This document shows positions 1-8,487 of a stretch of DNA of 64,000 nt, in pieces. The notes under the pieces were generated by a model, which was given only the letters and a program-made list of their open reading frames with translations, did no database searches and was not told the DNA's origin. The position numbers and the translations under genes were made by a program. Location of the stretch: positions 4,210,001-4,274,000 of the forward strand of contig NZ_CP109811.1 in assembly GCF_014856545.2 (NCBI RefSeq). Reading direction: 5' to 3'. The DNA comes from Mesobacillus jeotgali (GTDB lineage: Bacteria; Bacillota; Bacilli; Bacillales; Cytobacillaceae). Within the stretch, counting starts at the first letter, position 1. The number at the start of each line of letters is the position of its first letter.

Positions 1-1363
1 ACCAAAACGACCATTTTCCGATGCGTTCATTCAACATGAAACCAAAAATCTTCGGCCACCAGTATGTCATTCCCGCGATCATCGCGAATACTACACCTGG
101 GATGATAACCAGATGGAAATGGGCCACAAGGAACATCGTATTATGATACTGGTAATCCGCACTAGCCATGCCAAGCATGACGCCTGTTACTCCACCGATT
201 GTAAAAATCGGGATAAAGCCAAGGGAGTATAACATAGGAACCGTAAACCTGATTTTTCCTTTCCACAGTGTAAGAAGCCAGTTAAAGATCTTAACCCCTG
301 TAGGAATTGCAATTGCCATAGTCGTTATCGAAAAAATACTATTCACAAGGGCACCCTGTCCCATCGTGAAGAAATGATGGACCCAGACGACAAAGGACAA
401 TGCCGAGATCGCCACAATCGAAACGACCATAGACTTGTATCCATATAGATTTCGGCGGGCGAAAGTCGGAATGATTTCACTGTAGATCCCGAATGCTGGC
501 AGGATTAAAATATAGACCTCTGGATGGCCCCAGACCCAGAAAAAGTTGGCCCACAGCATATCCATGCCGCCATTTGTTGTCGTAAAGAAGTTGGTCCCAA
601 ATAAACGATCCATTGTTCCCATCGCCAATGCCACTGTTAATACCGGGAAAGCGAAAACAATTATTACATTGGTAATCAGTGCTGTCCATGTAAACATCGG
701 CATCTTCATTAACTTCATACCTGGCGCTCTCATTTTTAAAATGGTAACAATGAAGTTAATACCTGTGATTAAAGTACCAAGGCCTGCAATTTGAATTGCA
801 AGCATATAATAGTTCGTTCCTACTGATGGACTGAATTCATTTCCAGCGAGAGGGAAATACGATGTCCAGCCTGAATCAGGAGAACCACCTACCACGAAAG
901 AAATGTTAAATAACATCGCTCCCATAAAATATAACCAGAAACTTAAAGCGTTCAACCGGGGAAAGGCAACATCACGTGCTCCAATCTGCAAAGGGACCAC
1001 AAAGTTCATTAAAGCCATGACGAAAGCCATAGCCATGAATAAAATCATCACTACTCCGTGTGTCGTAAAAACCTCATTATATTCCTGGGCATTCAGTAAT
1101 GTATTCTCAGGTATAGCAGTTTGAGCGCGCATCATCAAAGCGTCGACCCCGCCTCGGAATAACATCAGCAAAGCGGAAATGAGATACATGATGCCAATGC
1201 GTTTGTGGTCAACCGTTGTTAACCATTGCTGCCACAGATAGCCCCATTTTCTAAAATAGGTCAGCCCAGCTAAAATAGCTATAATTGTAAGACCAATGGC
1301 TACCATCGAAGCGTAAATCGTTGGGCTTGGATTCGGGACAATAAATCGATCAAAAAATTCCAT
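1..1363 (-). CDS. qoxB: Cytochrome aa3 quinol oxidase subunit I, partial (C-terminus outside window)
   Basis: This is the catalytic heme-copper subunit of the aa3-type menaquinol oxidase, an integral membrane protein that reduces oxygen to water. 454 codons are present from ATG at 1363. The family is about 650 residues, so roughly 190 lie beyond base 1. Visible landmarks are the heme-a histidine in FTTHG (about residue 102), the CuB histidine in WGHPEVY, the His pair in VHHFF and the heme-a3/a ligands in VAHFH. An AGGAG ribosome site precedes the start. It lies 58 bp downstream of qoxA on the same strand, as in Bacillus qoxABCD. The paired subunit II lacks a CuA site, which supports quinol rather than cytochrome c as electron donor. 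Confidence 0.96.
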   Translation of the reverse strand, partial: MEFFDRFIVPNPSPTIYASMVAIGLTIIAILAGLTYFRKWGYLWQQWLTTVDHKRIGIMYLISALLMLFRGGVDALMMRAQTAIPENTLLNAQEYNEVFTTHGVVMILFMAMAFVMALMNFVVPLQIGARDVAFPRLNALSFWLYFMGAMLFNISFVVGGSPDSGWTSYFPLAGNEFSPSVGTNYYMLAIQIAGLGTLITGINFIVTILKMRAPGMKLMKMPMFTWTALITNVIIVFAFPVLTVALAMGTMDRLFGTNFFTTTNGGMDMLWANFFWVWGHPEVYILILPAFGIYSEIIPTFARRNLYGYKSMVVSIVAISALSFVVWVHHFFTMGQGALVNSIFSITTMAIAIPTGVKIFNWLLTLWKGKIRFTVPMLYSLGFIPIFTIGGVTGVMLGMASADYQYHNTMFLVAHFHLVIIPGVVFAMIAGMTYWWPKIFGFMLNERIGKWSFW

Positions 1364-1421
1364 ACTCCTGCAACTCCTTTCAAGAAGTTTTAAGTTGTTA
1401 TACTACCTTACTTATAATCTT

Positions 1422-2351
1422 CTAGTGATTCATATCCTCCATATCATTTTGATCCATTTCTCCATCAGGATTTTGTTTTTCATCACCATTATTATCCTTT
1501 TGAGTGCTTGCCGCTTCTTTTTTGTGATGGCCCTCTGGAGGTGGAGAGAAGGATAAATGTGTTCCTGTATAAGTTAATTGACCTAGATGGCTGGGTTTTA
1601 ACAGTTCATTGAATTTTTCTTCAGTTAATGGTTTAGCAGTTTTCTTGATCTCTTCTACCCATTTCTCGTATTCAGCCTGCTTCATAGCTGTTACATTAAA
1701 GCTTTGCTCTGCGAAACCAGAACCTGTAAAATTCGCATTCCTTCCGCCGTACTCACCAGGTACGTCTACAGCTAGATTTAACTTATTAACCATATCTGCC
1801 ATCGCATATTTTTGGCCCCCTAATTGAGGAATCCAAAAACTAGAAATCGGCCCATATGAATACAGACGGAACTCAATTGGTCTGTTCGTTGGGATAAAAA
1901 GATAGTTGACAGTTTCAATATTTTCTTCTGGATAGCTGAAATGCCATTTCCAATTTGAGGAAGCAGCATATATCACTAATGGTTTCTGATTTTCATAGCC
2001 TTCTGGTATCGACTCTACCTCATATGTGGATTTCACTGTAATTATTGAAAGAAAAATGACAATTATGATCGGAATCCCTACAAAGATTGATTCAATCACC
2101 TTGCTCCCTTCAATATGTGGCGGTTCATAGTTTTCACTTTGTCTAGAAGCCCTGTACTTGACTAACATGACGATGAAAAGTACAAAAACCGCAATGACAA
2201 CGAACGCCATAGTCCAGATTGAAATCATGATTACATCTGCAGTTGTACGTGCTTGCGGACCTTTCGGATCAAGAACCATAAGTGGTTCACATCCCGATAG
2301 TAAGGTGAAAACACCCAGAATCAACGACAGAATCGCCCATTTCACTTTCAT
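1422..2351 (-). CDS. qoxA: Cytochrome aa3 quinol oxidase subunit II
   Basis: Subunit II of the quinol oxidase, 309 residues. It is a predicted lipoprotein with lipobox LSGC (Cys21), followed by two membrane helices (about 38-60 and 86-107) and an extracytoplasmic cupredoxin-like domain. The Cys, His and Met ligands of a CuA centre are absent from the domain around WKWHFSYPEEN and the stretch after it, which marks a quinol oxidase subunit and not a cytochrome c oxidase one. The C-terminal tail is charged and rich in Asp, Asn and Met. It is the first gene of the operon. The start follows AAAGGGGTAA. The upstream interval holds an Fnr-like palindrome and two ATGAACA repeats. Confidence 0.95.
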   Translation of the reverse strand: MKVKWAILSLILGVFTLLSGCEPLMVLDPKGPQARTTADVIMISIWTMAFVVIAVFVLFIVMLVKYRASRQSENYEPPHIEGSKVIESIFVGIPIIIVIFLSIITVKSTYEVESIPEGYENQKPLVIYAASSNWKWHFSYPEENIETVNYLFIPTNRPIEFRLYSYGPISSFWIPQLGGQKYAMADMVNKLNLAVDVPGEYGGRNANFTGSGFAEQSFNVTAMKQAEYEKWVEEIKKTAKPLTEEKFNELLKPSHLGQLTYTGTHLSFSPPPEGHHKKEAASTQKDNNGDEKQNPDGEMDQNDMEDMNH

Positions 2352-2421
2352 CGAGTTACCCCTTTCTTTAGTTGATGAGACAGTAGTTAGAATCCATGTC
2401 CAATTTATATCGCCTTATTTA

Positions 2422-2437
2422 TGTGAATTACATCACA
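2422..2437. promoter_or_regulatory. Fnr/Crp-type palindrome upstream of qoxA
   Basis: TGTGA-ATTACA-TCACA is a perfect match to the TGTGA-N6-TCACA consensus used by Bacillus Fnr. It lies 71 bp upstream of the qoxA start. A TATAAT hexamer on the minus strand at 2452-2447 lies just upstream of it, so a bound regulator could act as a roadblock on the aerobic oxidase operon. No strong -35 is visible, so activation from another start site cannot be excluded. Confidence 0.5.
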
Positions 2438-2523
2438 TAGGATAACATTATAAATTGTTTTACAATCTGGAAGCATGAAAGTTAACTTAAGAGAATGAAG
2501 CTGCAAATCAAACGAATGATATA

Positions 2524-2577
2524 TGAACATATATACATAAATTACCTAAAAGTCATTGATACATGAACACATATACA
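2524..2577. promoter_or_regulatory. Two 40-bp-spaced TGAACA(Y)ATATACA repeats
   Basis: TGAACATATATACA at 2524 and TGAACACATATACA at 2564 are near-identical and spaced by 40 bp (about four helical turns) in the divergent qoxA/SCO interval. Each resembles the TGAA...TTCA operators of ArsR/SmtB (CzrA-type) repressors and the related sites at feoA, czcD and the copper operon. The assignment is inference. Confidence 0.35.
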
Positions 2578-2782
2578 TACATGTTTTCCAGAAAGAACGA
2601 ACAGTTTCTAACACGGTTATAATGTTAACATACTCATCCAGCTGATAAATTTCTATTTGTGACAAATTTATGAAGGTTTTTATTTACATTTTTGTATTAT
2701 TCTTTTCCTTTTACTAACTCCAAAAGAATTAAATTAGGAATCTTCACACTTTTATCACAAACAAATGGTAATAATAAAAATA

Positions 2783-2809
2783 TTGACTGTTAATCAATTA
2801 TGCTATATT
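2783..2809 (+). promoter_or_regulatory. Possible promoter of the SCO gene
   Basis: TTGACT at 2783-2788 and an extended -10 TGC-TATATT (hexamer 2804-2809) have a short 15-bp spacer and lie 28 bp upstream of the SCO start. The spacing is below the optimum, so this is tentative. Confidence 0.3.
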
Positions 2810-2837
2810 TAAATTTTGAATAAAGGGAGATTAATCA

Positions 2838-3419
2838 ATGCGGAAGACTATAGGTGTGTCCATTGCTTTAATGGTTACGTTAATACTTACAGCTTGCGGG
2901 CAAGATATAAAGGATCCTTTGAATTGGGAAATAAATGACTTCACTTTCGAAAATCAAAATGGCAAGAAAGTAGGAATGGAGGATTTAAATGGCGAGGTAT
3001 GGGTAGCAGACTTTATTTTCACTAGCTGTGAAACGGTTTGTCCCCCTATGACGGCTAATATGGATATCCTGAATCAGAAGTTGAAAAAGGAAGGAATAAA
3101 TAACATTAAATTTGTTTCCTTTAGTGTTGATCCTGATGTTGATACCCCTGATAGAAGAAAAGATTATATGGAGCGGTATGATATCAATCCTGATAAGTGG
3201 CACTTTTTATCAGGATACTCTCAGCAAACAATCGAAGACTTTGCTTTGAAAAATTTTAAAACTATTGTTAAAAAGCCTGAAAATGACGATCAAGTTATTC
3301 ATGGCACTTCCTTTTATCTGGTTGATAAAGATGGGGTAATCGTAAAAGATTATCCAAGTCTTTCTGATGTTCCCTTCGAACAAATGATTGAGGATATTAA
3401 GATTCTATTGAACGAGTAG
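2838..3419 (+). CDS. SCO1/SenC family copper chaperone lipoprotein
   Basis: 193 residues with a thioredoxin-like fold, anchored outside the membrane by lipobox LTAC (Cys20). The copper/redox motif is CETVC (Cys64, Cys68), with the third ligand His155 in IHGTSF, as expected for SCO proteins (YpmQ in B. subtilis) that deliver copper to the CuA site of cytochrome c oxidase. Here it sits divergent from a quinol oxidase that has no CuA site. Its target is therefore either another oxidase elsewhere, the CuB centre, or thiol redox control. GGGAG precedes the ATG. A rho-independent terminator follows at 3466. Confidence 0.92.
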   Translation: MRKTIGVSIALMVTLILTACGQDIKDPLNWEINDFTFENQNGKKVGMEDLNGEVWVADFIFTSCETVCPPMTANMDILNQKLKKEGINNIKFVSFSVDPDVDTPDRRKDYMERYDINPDKWHFLSGYSQQTIEDFALKNFKTIVKKPENDDQVIHGTSFYLVDKDGVIVKDYPSLSDVPFEQMIEDIKILLNE

Positions 3420-3465
3420 TCATATTTTCAGGGGAATTGTTGCCGAGTTGGCCAAAACGGCAGAA

Positions 3466-3504
3466 AGAGGGTGACCTGATGGGTTACCCTCTAATAGTTT
3501 TTTT
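3466..3504 (+). terminator. Rho-independent terminator after the SCO gene
   Basis: AGAGGGTGA pairs with TTACCCTCT (one G-U), followed by seven T at 3498-3504. It sits between the converging SCO and feoB genes. Confidence 0.8.
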
Positions 3505-3522
3505 ACTTGTATATAGGTCATT

Positions 3523-4920
3523 TTATATCCAGCCAAAATATCTCACAGTTTGGGCAATAAGAAACGTTACACAAAGGGCGATGGCGGTTGGAATGATAAA
3601 AGCCATAAATGTCCACTTCTTGCTCTTTGTTTCTTTATAAATATTAATCAATGTTGTGCCGCAAGGATAGTGTAATAGAGAAAAAAGCATCATATTCAAC
3701 GCAGTGAGCCAAGTCCAATTATGATTAATAAAAATTTGCTTAATATCTTCTATTCCTCCTGCATCAACCAGTTCACCTGTTGATAGATATCCCATAAGAA
3801 GGACAGGCAGCACAATTTCATTTGCAGGGAGTCCGATTATGAATGCCATCAAGATATACCCATCCAAGCCTAACATTTGGCCGAGCGGATCAAGAAATTG
3901 GACAATGTGCAATAAAATGCTCGTGCCGTTCACATGGATATTTGCCAATATCCATGTCATGACCCCCGCGGGTGCTGCTACTTTAACTGCTCGTTTTAGT
4001 ACTGCTAGAGAATTGTTCAAAGAAGAACGAATGACAGTATCAAATATCTTCGGCTTTCTATAGGGCGGGAGTTCCAATGTATAGTGTGTTGGGACACCAC
4101 TTAATACAGTTTTTGATAGAATCCAAGAAACAGAGAATGTTATGATGATCCCAAATAATACAATTCCCACTATGACAGCCGTTGTTATAAAGGATTTGAT
4201 TCCCCCCGTAAAACCAGCCGCCATAAACAAGGAGGCCAGCAAGATTAACGTTCCCCATCTCCCATTGCAAGGAACAAAATTATTGGTCAGGATGGCAAGC
4301 ATCCGTTCCCTCGGTGATTCTATTATTCTTGTGGACATCATGGCTGCTGCATTACAGCCAAAACCCATCGCCATTGTAAGGGATTGTTTGCCATGTGCTC
4401 CAACAGTTTTAAAAAGCCGATCCATGTTAAATGCTACTCTAGGAAGATATCCATAGTTCTCGAGAAGTGCGAAAGTAGGAAAAAATATCGCCATCGGAGG
4501 CAGCATCACACTGATGACCCATGAAGTTCCCCGATAAAAGCCCAATACCAATACACCGTATAGCCAATCTGGAGCTTTTACAAGCTTAAATAATACTGTA
4601 ATATGTCCCTCAAGCCAGCCAAAAAAATCCGCGAGCATAGAAGAGGGAATATTGGCTCCTGCAATGGTTAAGTAAAATACCGCTCCGAGCATTAGAAGCA
4701 TGATAGGAAAACCCCAAACAGGAGAAGTAAGCACCGAGTCTAATCGCTCCGTTCTTTCGTCATGTTTTGTTTTGCTATATTCAACTCCCGCCTCAATACA
4801 TCCCCTGCTATTCCGATACAGAGCCTCCACAATCTTATCGCGTGTTTTTGAGGATGATAATTTCTCTGCTTGCTCAAGCAGTTCAACGAACATTACTTGT
4901 TCAGAGGCTGCTTTTTCCAT
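3523..4920 (-). CDS. feoB: FeoB membrane permease half (nucleoside-recognition/Gate domains)
   Basis: 465 residues corresponding to the C-terminal, membrane-embedded part of the ferrous iron transporter FeoB. The N-terminal stretch of about 60 residues completes the helical spacer (GDI-like) region. It is followed by about 8-9 hydrophobic helices in two Gate repeats with the typical GFGCNAAAMM and NNFVPCNGRWG motifs, the latter containing the conserved pore Cys. Its ATG overlaps the stop of the upstream GTPase gene as TGATG, so the two halves are translationally coupled. No residues seem lost between the halves, which argues for a stable two-protein FeoB and against a recent frameshift. Confidence 0.9.
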   Translation of the reverse strand: MEKAASEQVMFVELLEQAEKLSSSKTRDKIVEALYRNSRGCIEAGVEYSKTKHDERTERLDSVLTSPVWGFPIMLLMLGAVFYLTIAGANIPSSMLADFFGWLEGHITVLFKLVKAPDWLYGVLVLGFYRGTSWVISVMLPPMAIFFPTFALLENYGYLPRVAFNMDRLFKTVGAHGKQSLTMAMGFGCNAAAMMSTRIIESPRERMLAILTNNFVPCNGRWGTLILLASLFMAAGFTGGIKSFITTAVIVGIVLFGIIITFSVSWILSKTVLSGVPTHYTLELPPYRKPKIFDTVIRSSLNNSLAVLKRAVKVAAPAGVMTWILANIHVNGTSILLHIVQFLDPLGQMLGLDGYILMAFIIGLPANEIVLPVLLMGYLSTGELVDAGGIEDIKQIFINHNWTWLTALNMMLFSLLHYPCGTTLINIYKETKSKKWTFMAFIIPTAIALCVTFLIAQTVRYFGWI

Positions 4921-5615
4921 CAGTTTAATCCCTCCTTTGATAAATGCCTATCCTTCAGTTCTTCGAGCAACTTTTCATCACCATCCAATAGCCTTAAAGA
5001 AAGCCATCTGGCTGGTACATTGTTTCCGAATACCTTTTGGACCATCGGTAAAAGGTATTCTAATTTTTGTTCAGTTTCGTCATCATATTGAACTTTTACA
5101 GGCGAACAAGGAATGACACCTGTTACTACCCTTTCAATTGTATCCAACAAAAGCGGCAGTCCTGTTTTATTTCTGGCTGATATTTTAATGACAGGGACCC
5201 CAAGGCGTCTCATCAGTATTTTTTCATTAATCCTGATACCCATTTTCTCAGCCTCATCCATCAAGTTGATGCATACAATGACTTTCTCAGTCAATTCCAG
5301 GACCTGCAACGCAAGATTTAAATTGCGCTCGAGTGCAGTAGCATCCGGTACAACAATCGTCAATTCCGGTTTCTCAAACACTATAAAATTTCGCGCTGTC
5401 TCCTCATCAAGTGAATTAGAAAAGAGGGAATACGTTCCTGGCAGGTCAATCATGTTGTAGGATTTACCTTTGTGTACGAATGCTCCTTCTTTTATATCCA
5501 CGGTCTTGCCTGCCCAGTTGCCCGTATGCTGCTTTAGCCCAGTCAAGGTATTAAACAAAGTACTTTTTCCGGTATTTGGATTTCCTGCTAGTGCAATCCT
5601 GATTTGATTGATCAT
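4920..5615 (-). CDS. feoB: FeoB GTPase half (G domain plus spacer)
   Basis: 231 residues carrying the cytosolic G-protein part of FeoB. Motifs are G1 GNPNTGKS (11-18), G3 DLPGT (57-61), G4 NLMD (117-120) and G5 SARNKTG (146-152). From about residue 170 it continues into the helical GDI-like spacer and then stops, instead of entering the membrane domain. The membrane half is the next gene, overlapping as TGATG. Upstream, its ATG overlaps the feoA stop by 4 bp. The three genes feoA, feoB-N and feoB-C therefore form one coupled unit for Fe(II) uptake. Confidence 0.92.
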   Translation of the reverse strand: MINQIRIALAGNPNTGKSTLFNTLTGLKQHTGNWAGKTVDIKEGAFVHKGKSYNMIDLPGTYSLFSNSLDEETARNFIVFEKPELTIVVPDATALERNLNLALQVLELTEKVIVCINLMDEAEKMGIRINEKILMRRLGVPVIKISARNKTGLPLLLDTIERVVTGVIPCSPVKVQYDDETEQKLEYLLPMVQKVFGNNVPARWLSLRLLDGDEKLLEELKDRHLSKEGLN

Positions 5616-5860
5616 TTCTCGACCAGCTCCCCTATAATATTGAGACTCTCTTCTTTCCTTAAAGCAACAGATGCACCGCTTACCCGATAAACAACAGGGT
5701 CACCTAAAGGACTTCTTCTCACCACCTCGACTATTGCTCCTGGTACAAATCCTAAATCCAGTAGCCTTCTCCTCATCGTTCCGTGGATATTGAGACTTAA
5801 AATTTTTATAAAATCCCCGATTATGCCATCATACAAACTCAACTTGTTTGTCCGTATCAT
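5612..5860 (-). CDS. feoA: Ferrous iron transport protein A
   Basis: 82-residue SH3-like protein that partners with FeoB at the cytoplasmic face. It shows the FeoA hallmarks RRRLLDLGFVPGA (about 30-42) and a C-terminal strand with ALRKEE. It is the first gene of the feo operon, with AGGAGG upstream of its ATG and a consensus promoter about 55-85 bp upstream. Its stop overlaps the start of the FeoB GTPase gene. Confidence 0.93.
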   Translation of the reverse strand: MIRTNKLSLYDGIIGDFIKILSLNIHGTMRRRLLDLGFVPGAIVEVVRRSPLGDPVVYRVSGASVALRKEESLNIIGELVEK

Positions 5861-5885
5861 CTTTTTTTCCTCCTAGCCATAGTTT

Positions 5886-5897
5886 TTCCCTAGAGAA
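5886..5897. promoter_or_regulatory. Imperfect palindrome in the feoA leader
   Basis: TTCCCTAGAGAA is symmetric at 10 of 12 positions and lies in the transcribed leader between the feo promoter and the feoA ribosome site. It could be an operator for a metal-sensing repressor. The regulator family cannot be told from sequence. Confidence 0.3.
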
Positions 5898-5915
5898 ACA
5901 TTTCTGGTTTATTTC

Positions 5916-5944
5916 ATTATATGTTCACTTATTCATATTGTCAA
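5916..5944 (-). promoter_or_regulatory. feo operon promoter with embedded operator-like motif
   Basis: TTGACA (5944-5939), a 17-bp spacer and TATAAT (5921-5916) form a consensus SigA promoter. The spacer is almost entirely filled by TGAATAAGTGAACA (minus strand of 5922-5935). This is the same kind of motif seen at czcD and at the copper operon, and it suggests repression by occlusion. Confidence 0.75.
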
Positions 5945-6085
5945 AATGATTGTAGGAAAGTTTTTTAGCATTTAGGTGTATGCGTGGCTATACAGTATGA
6001 ATATTGCAAATGCCTTAGTCAGTCTGGACATTGCCTCGAGACACATATTGTTACCCACTACGATATTATTAAATAGTTCTATGCA

Positions 6086-6250
6086 ATAAGAAAAGCGCAA
6101 GCGCCTCGACCAGGCCTGACGGTGAAGTCGTTCTTTGACTTCATTGGCAGGACCGAAGCGTCTCGAGCTGCTCAAAGCTAACGCTTCTCGCAAGATACTC
6201 GAGGAAGCATACTCTTGGATGAAAACTGGCTAGGCGCTGGAGCTAGACAC
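6086..6250. repeat. Dispersed intergenic repeat, short copy (about 165 bp)
   Basis: The element starts GAAAAGCGCAAGCGCC and ends near GGCGCTGGAGCTAGACAC. It contains GTGAAGTCGTTCTTTGACTT (6120 on) and CGCTTCTCGCAAGATACTCG. A longer copy with the same start, internal blocks and end is at 8488-8893. GC content is well above the flanks and no reading frame is conserved between copies, so it is a non-coding repetitive element. Confidence 0.75.
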
Positions 6251-6283
6251 TAATCTGAGTGTAATAAGTTTATACTTTCTTAT

Positions 6284-6318
6284 AAAACAAAAAAGCTTGC
6301 AGGAGGCTCTGCAAGCTT
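6284..6318 (-). terminator. Terminator of the ZIP-czrA operon
   Basis: A perfect 10-bp stem AAGCTTGCAG/CTGCAAGCTT with a 6-nt loop is followed on the minus strand by a T-rich run. It starts 14 bp after the repressor stop codon. Confidence 0.85.
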
Positions 6319-6331
6319 AAAGTTTCTAGTA

Positions 6332-6667
6332 TTAATGATGTCTGGCATGGTCAATTATTTGTTTCAGGACACCCATTACGTGTTCATCATCGCACGAATA
6401 TATCATGGAAGTACCTTCTCTTCTGTACTTTACTAATCTTAAATTTTTCAGGAATCGTAACTGATGAGAAACAGTGGATTGGAGCATCTCCAGTTGTACA
6501 GCAATTTCGTTGACTGATTTTTGTCCTTTTGATAACAGGTGCAGGATCTTGATCCTAGTAGGGTCAGATAACGCTTTAAAAGTTTGCGATACTATAAACA
6601 GCGTCTCTTCATCCAAAGTGTTTTCAAGATTCACCATATCAACTGGTTCATGTTCTGATTTCTTCAA
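6332..6667 (-). CDS. czrA: ArsR/SmtB family metal-sensing repressor, CzrA type
   Basis: About 111 residues, winged-helix repressor. The recognition helix lies around [22 protein letters not shown]. The C-terminal helix has DEH...HARHH, matching DxH-x10-HxxH, the alpha-5 Zn/Co site of CzrA, SmtB and NmtR. There is no ELCVCD-type alpha-3N site. I chose the TTG at 6667 because GAGGTG lies 6 nt before it. A GTG at 6676 would overlap that ribosome site. It is downstream of the ZIP gene and close to three efflux genes, so zinc-responsive control of neighbouring transporters is likely. Confidence 0.88.
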   Translation of the reverse strand: MKKSEHEPVDMVNLENTLDEETLFIVSQTFKALSDPTRIKILHLLSKGQKSVNEIAVQLEMLQSTVSHQLRFLKNLRLVKYRREGTSMIYSCDDEHVMGVLKQIIDHARHH

Positions 6668-6740
6668 TTCGTTCACCTCAAGGTTTTATAAGGTTCATTA
6701 TATCACAGCATGGCCAGCTATTCGAAGTCAATTTAACTGC

Positions 6741-7535
6741 CTACCAGATTGATATCACCATGATCATCAACTTTATTGAACCAAGTGCAATAGCTAATAT
6801 GAATAGCAATCTTGAAATTGAAACGGTCCCAATACTTTTCCAGAAAATTTCGTATAAAGCTATATAACTTATAGTCCCTATTGCCGCTCCTATTACCAGT
6901 GTATAAAACTTAAGCGGGACGACAGGAATAGTTTGACCTGCAAAGATTGTGAAACCGACGCCAAAAGACAAAATGGCACAGGAAATCCAGAAGATGGTGG
7001 ACCTTAGTTTATTTTGGAGGATGGCTCCCATTAATATTACTCCTTCTGGAATATGATGAAGCACTACGGCTATCGTTAAATAAAAATTGTCGACTTCTTC
7101 ATTTAAGAAGCTTAAACCAAGTGCAAACCCTGTGGGTATACTATGGGTATACAGCGCCAAAAATAAAAGGATGAAGGCTGACCACCCCGTCTGGGCTTTG
7201 TGATTGAATTGGCGAAAAAAACGGTCAATTGTCAAGATGAGCAAAACACCTGAAGAAATCCCTATAAAAACCCCTAATGGATCTAATCGAACCAGCGCTT
7301 CTGGAATTAAGTCGAATGTGATTAAGCCTAATAAAAGACCGCCACAGAATAAATGTATAGATTGATGATTCATATTCCATTTCTTATTAATGAAAAATGT
7401 CATGTATCCCCCAAACAGGAGGCCCAGGAAAACGATCCATGCTAATATGGCACTTACACTTGCAGGTTGCAATCCATCCTCACACCTTCCGGCCAAAACT
7501 TCTTTAAGATGTATATTCAATTTTTCAATGGACAT
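6741..7535 (-). CDS. ZIP family divalent metal transporter
   Basis: Up to 264 residues with about eight membrane helices. The ZIP signature is visible in the paired metal-binding helices: HSIPTGFALG (about residues 131-140) and HHIPEGVILMG (about 160-170). ZIP proteins normally import zinc or related ions. No His-rich cytoplasmic loop is present. The ATG at 7535 has no ribosome site. A TTG at 7469 preceded by GGAAGGTGTGAGGA is a good alternative that removes 22 residues. It is followed 65-75 bp later by czrA on the same strand, probably one transcript. Pairing an importer-type gene with an efflux-type repressor is unusual. Confidence 0.85.
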   Translation of the reverse strand: MSIEKLNIHLKEVLAGRCEDGLQPASVSAILAWIVFLGLLFGGYMTFFINKKWNMNHQSIHLFCGGLLLGLITFDLIPEALVRLDPLGVFIGISSGVLLILTIDRFFRQFNHKAQTGWSAFILLFLALYTHSIPTGFALGLSFLNEEVDNFYLTIAVVLHHIPEGVILMGAILQNKLRSTIFWISCAILSFGVGFTIFAGQTIPVVPLKFYTLVIGAAIGTISYIALYEIFWKSIGTVSISRLLFILAIALGSIKLMIMVISIW

Positions 7536-7624
7536 GCTGATTGATTTGTTGATTAAAATGGCATTTCCAGTTTTAGCGAAGGCAAGGAGGGAAAAGAGAA
7601 GTAAAAAAAGGAGCAGGACAGCTT

Positions 7625-8485
7625 ATGGGTAAAAACAAACACAAAAGTATGGGAGTTGCCTTTTTTCTAAATCTTTCATTCACGATTATAGAAATTATAG
7701 GAGGAATCTTGACAGGAAGTATCGCCATCATTTCTGACGCGATACACGATTTGGGTGATTCAATCTCCCTTGGGATGTCATGGTACCTCGAACGGAAGGC
7801 TAGTAGGAAACCCAGCGATAAATACACCTTTGGATATAAGAGATTATCCTTGATGGGGTCATTGCTGAATGCAGCAGTCCTTATTTTCGGATCCCTCTAT
7901 GTATTGATTGAGGCTGGAAAAAGGCTATTTGAACCTGTGTCTCCAAACTCTCAGGGAATGTTTTGGCTTGCGATTCTTGGTATAGCGGTAAATGGATATG
8001 CAGCGTATCGTATAAAAAAAGGGGAAAGTGGAATGAACCAGAAAATGCTCTCATGGCATTTATTAGAGGATTTACTCGGGTGGATTGCAGTCTTAGTGGT
8101 CAGTATCATCATGCAATTCAAAGAAATTCCTATCTTAGACCCTCTTCTTTCCATTGGGATCACTCTCTTTGTACTTTACCATGTAATTAAAAATCTCAAG
8201 AAAACACTTGTCATCTTGATGGATGCGGTCCCTCAGGAAGTTAATCTCAAAGACATGAAGGATCAGTTCCTGAATCTAGAATATGTTATGGATATTCATA
8301 ATTTACACTATTGGTCCCTTGACGGTAAGTCGAGTGCATTCTCCACCCACCTTATCGTCCAAGAAAAATTGGAAAATGGACAGGAAGAAGTAATTAGGAA
8401 TAAAATCAGGCAAATCTTGAAGAATAATGATGAAGGTATTGACTTCATTTCGATTCAGGTCGAACGTGGACGAAAAACATGCTAA
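7625..8485 (+). CDS. Cation diffusion facilitator family transporter (Zn-type)
   Basis: 286 residues with six membrane helices and a cytoplasmic C-terminal ferredoxin-like domain (about 205-286, VMDIHNLHYWSLDG). The transport site reads SDAIHDLGDS in helix 2 and HLLED in helix 5. This His/Asp set (HxxxD) is typical of zinc-preferring CDFs. No His-rich loop is present. It is expressed divergently from the ZIP gene. AAGGAG precedes the ATG. It probably exports Zn, Co or Cd by proton antiport. A high-GC repeat lies directly downstream. Confidence 0.93.
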   Translation: MGKNKHKSMGVAFFLNLSFTIIEIIGGILTGSIAIISDAIHDLGDSISLGMSWYLERKASRKPSDKYTFGYKRLSLMGSLLNAAVLIFGSLYVLIEAGKRLFEPVSPNSQGMFWLAILGIAVNGYAAYRIKKGESGMNQKMLSWHLLEDLLGWIAVLVVSIIMQFKEIPILDPLLSIGITLFVLYHVIKNLKKTLVILMDAVPQEVNLKDMKDQFLNLEYVMDIHNLHYWSLDGKSSAFSTHLIVQEKLENGQEEVIRNKIRQILKNNDEGIDFISIQVERGRKTC

Positions 8486-8487
8486 GA

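Noticed and set aside
4918..4922. FeoB as a frameshift pseudogene
   Set aside because: The two frames meet as an orderly TGATG overlap, motifs are complete in both halves and the split falls in the spacer. Kept as a real two-gene arrangement.
7536..7624. CzrA operator in the ZIP/CDF divergent promoter region
   Set aside because: Only 89 bp, and no TGAA...TTCA-type motif could be found, so control of these two genes is left open.
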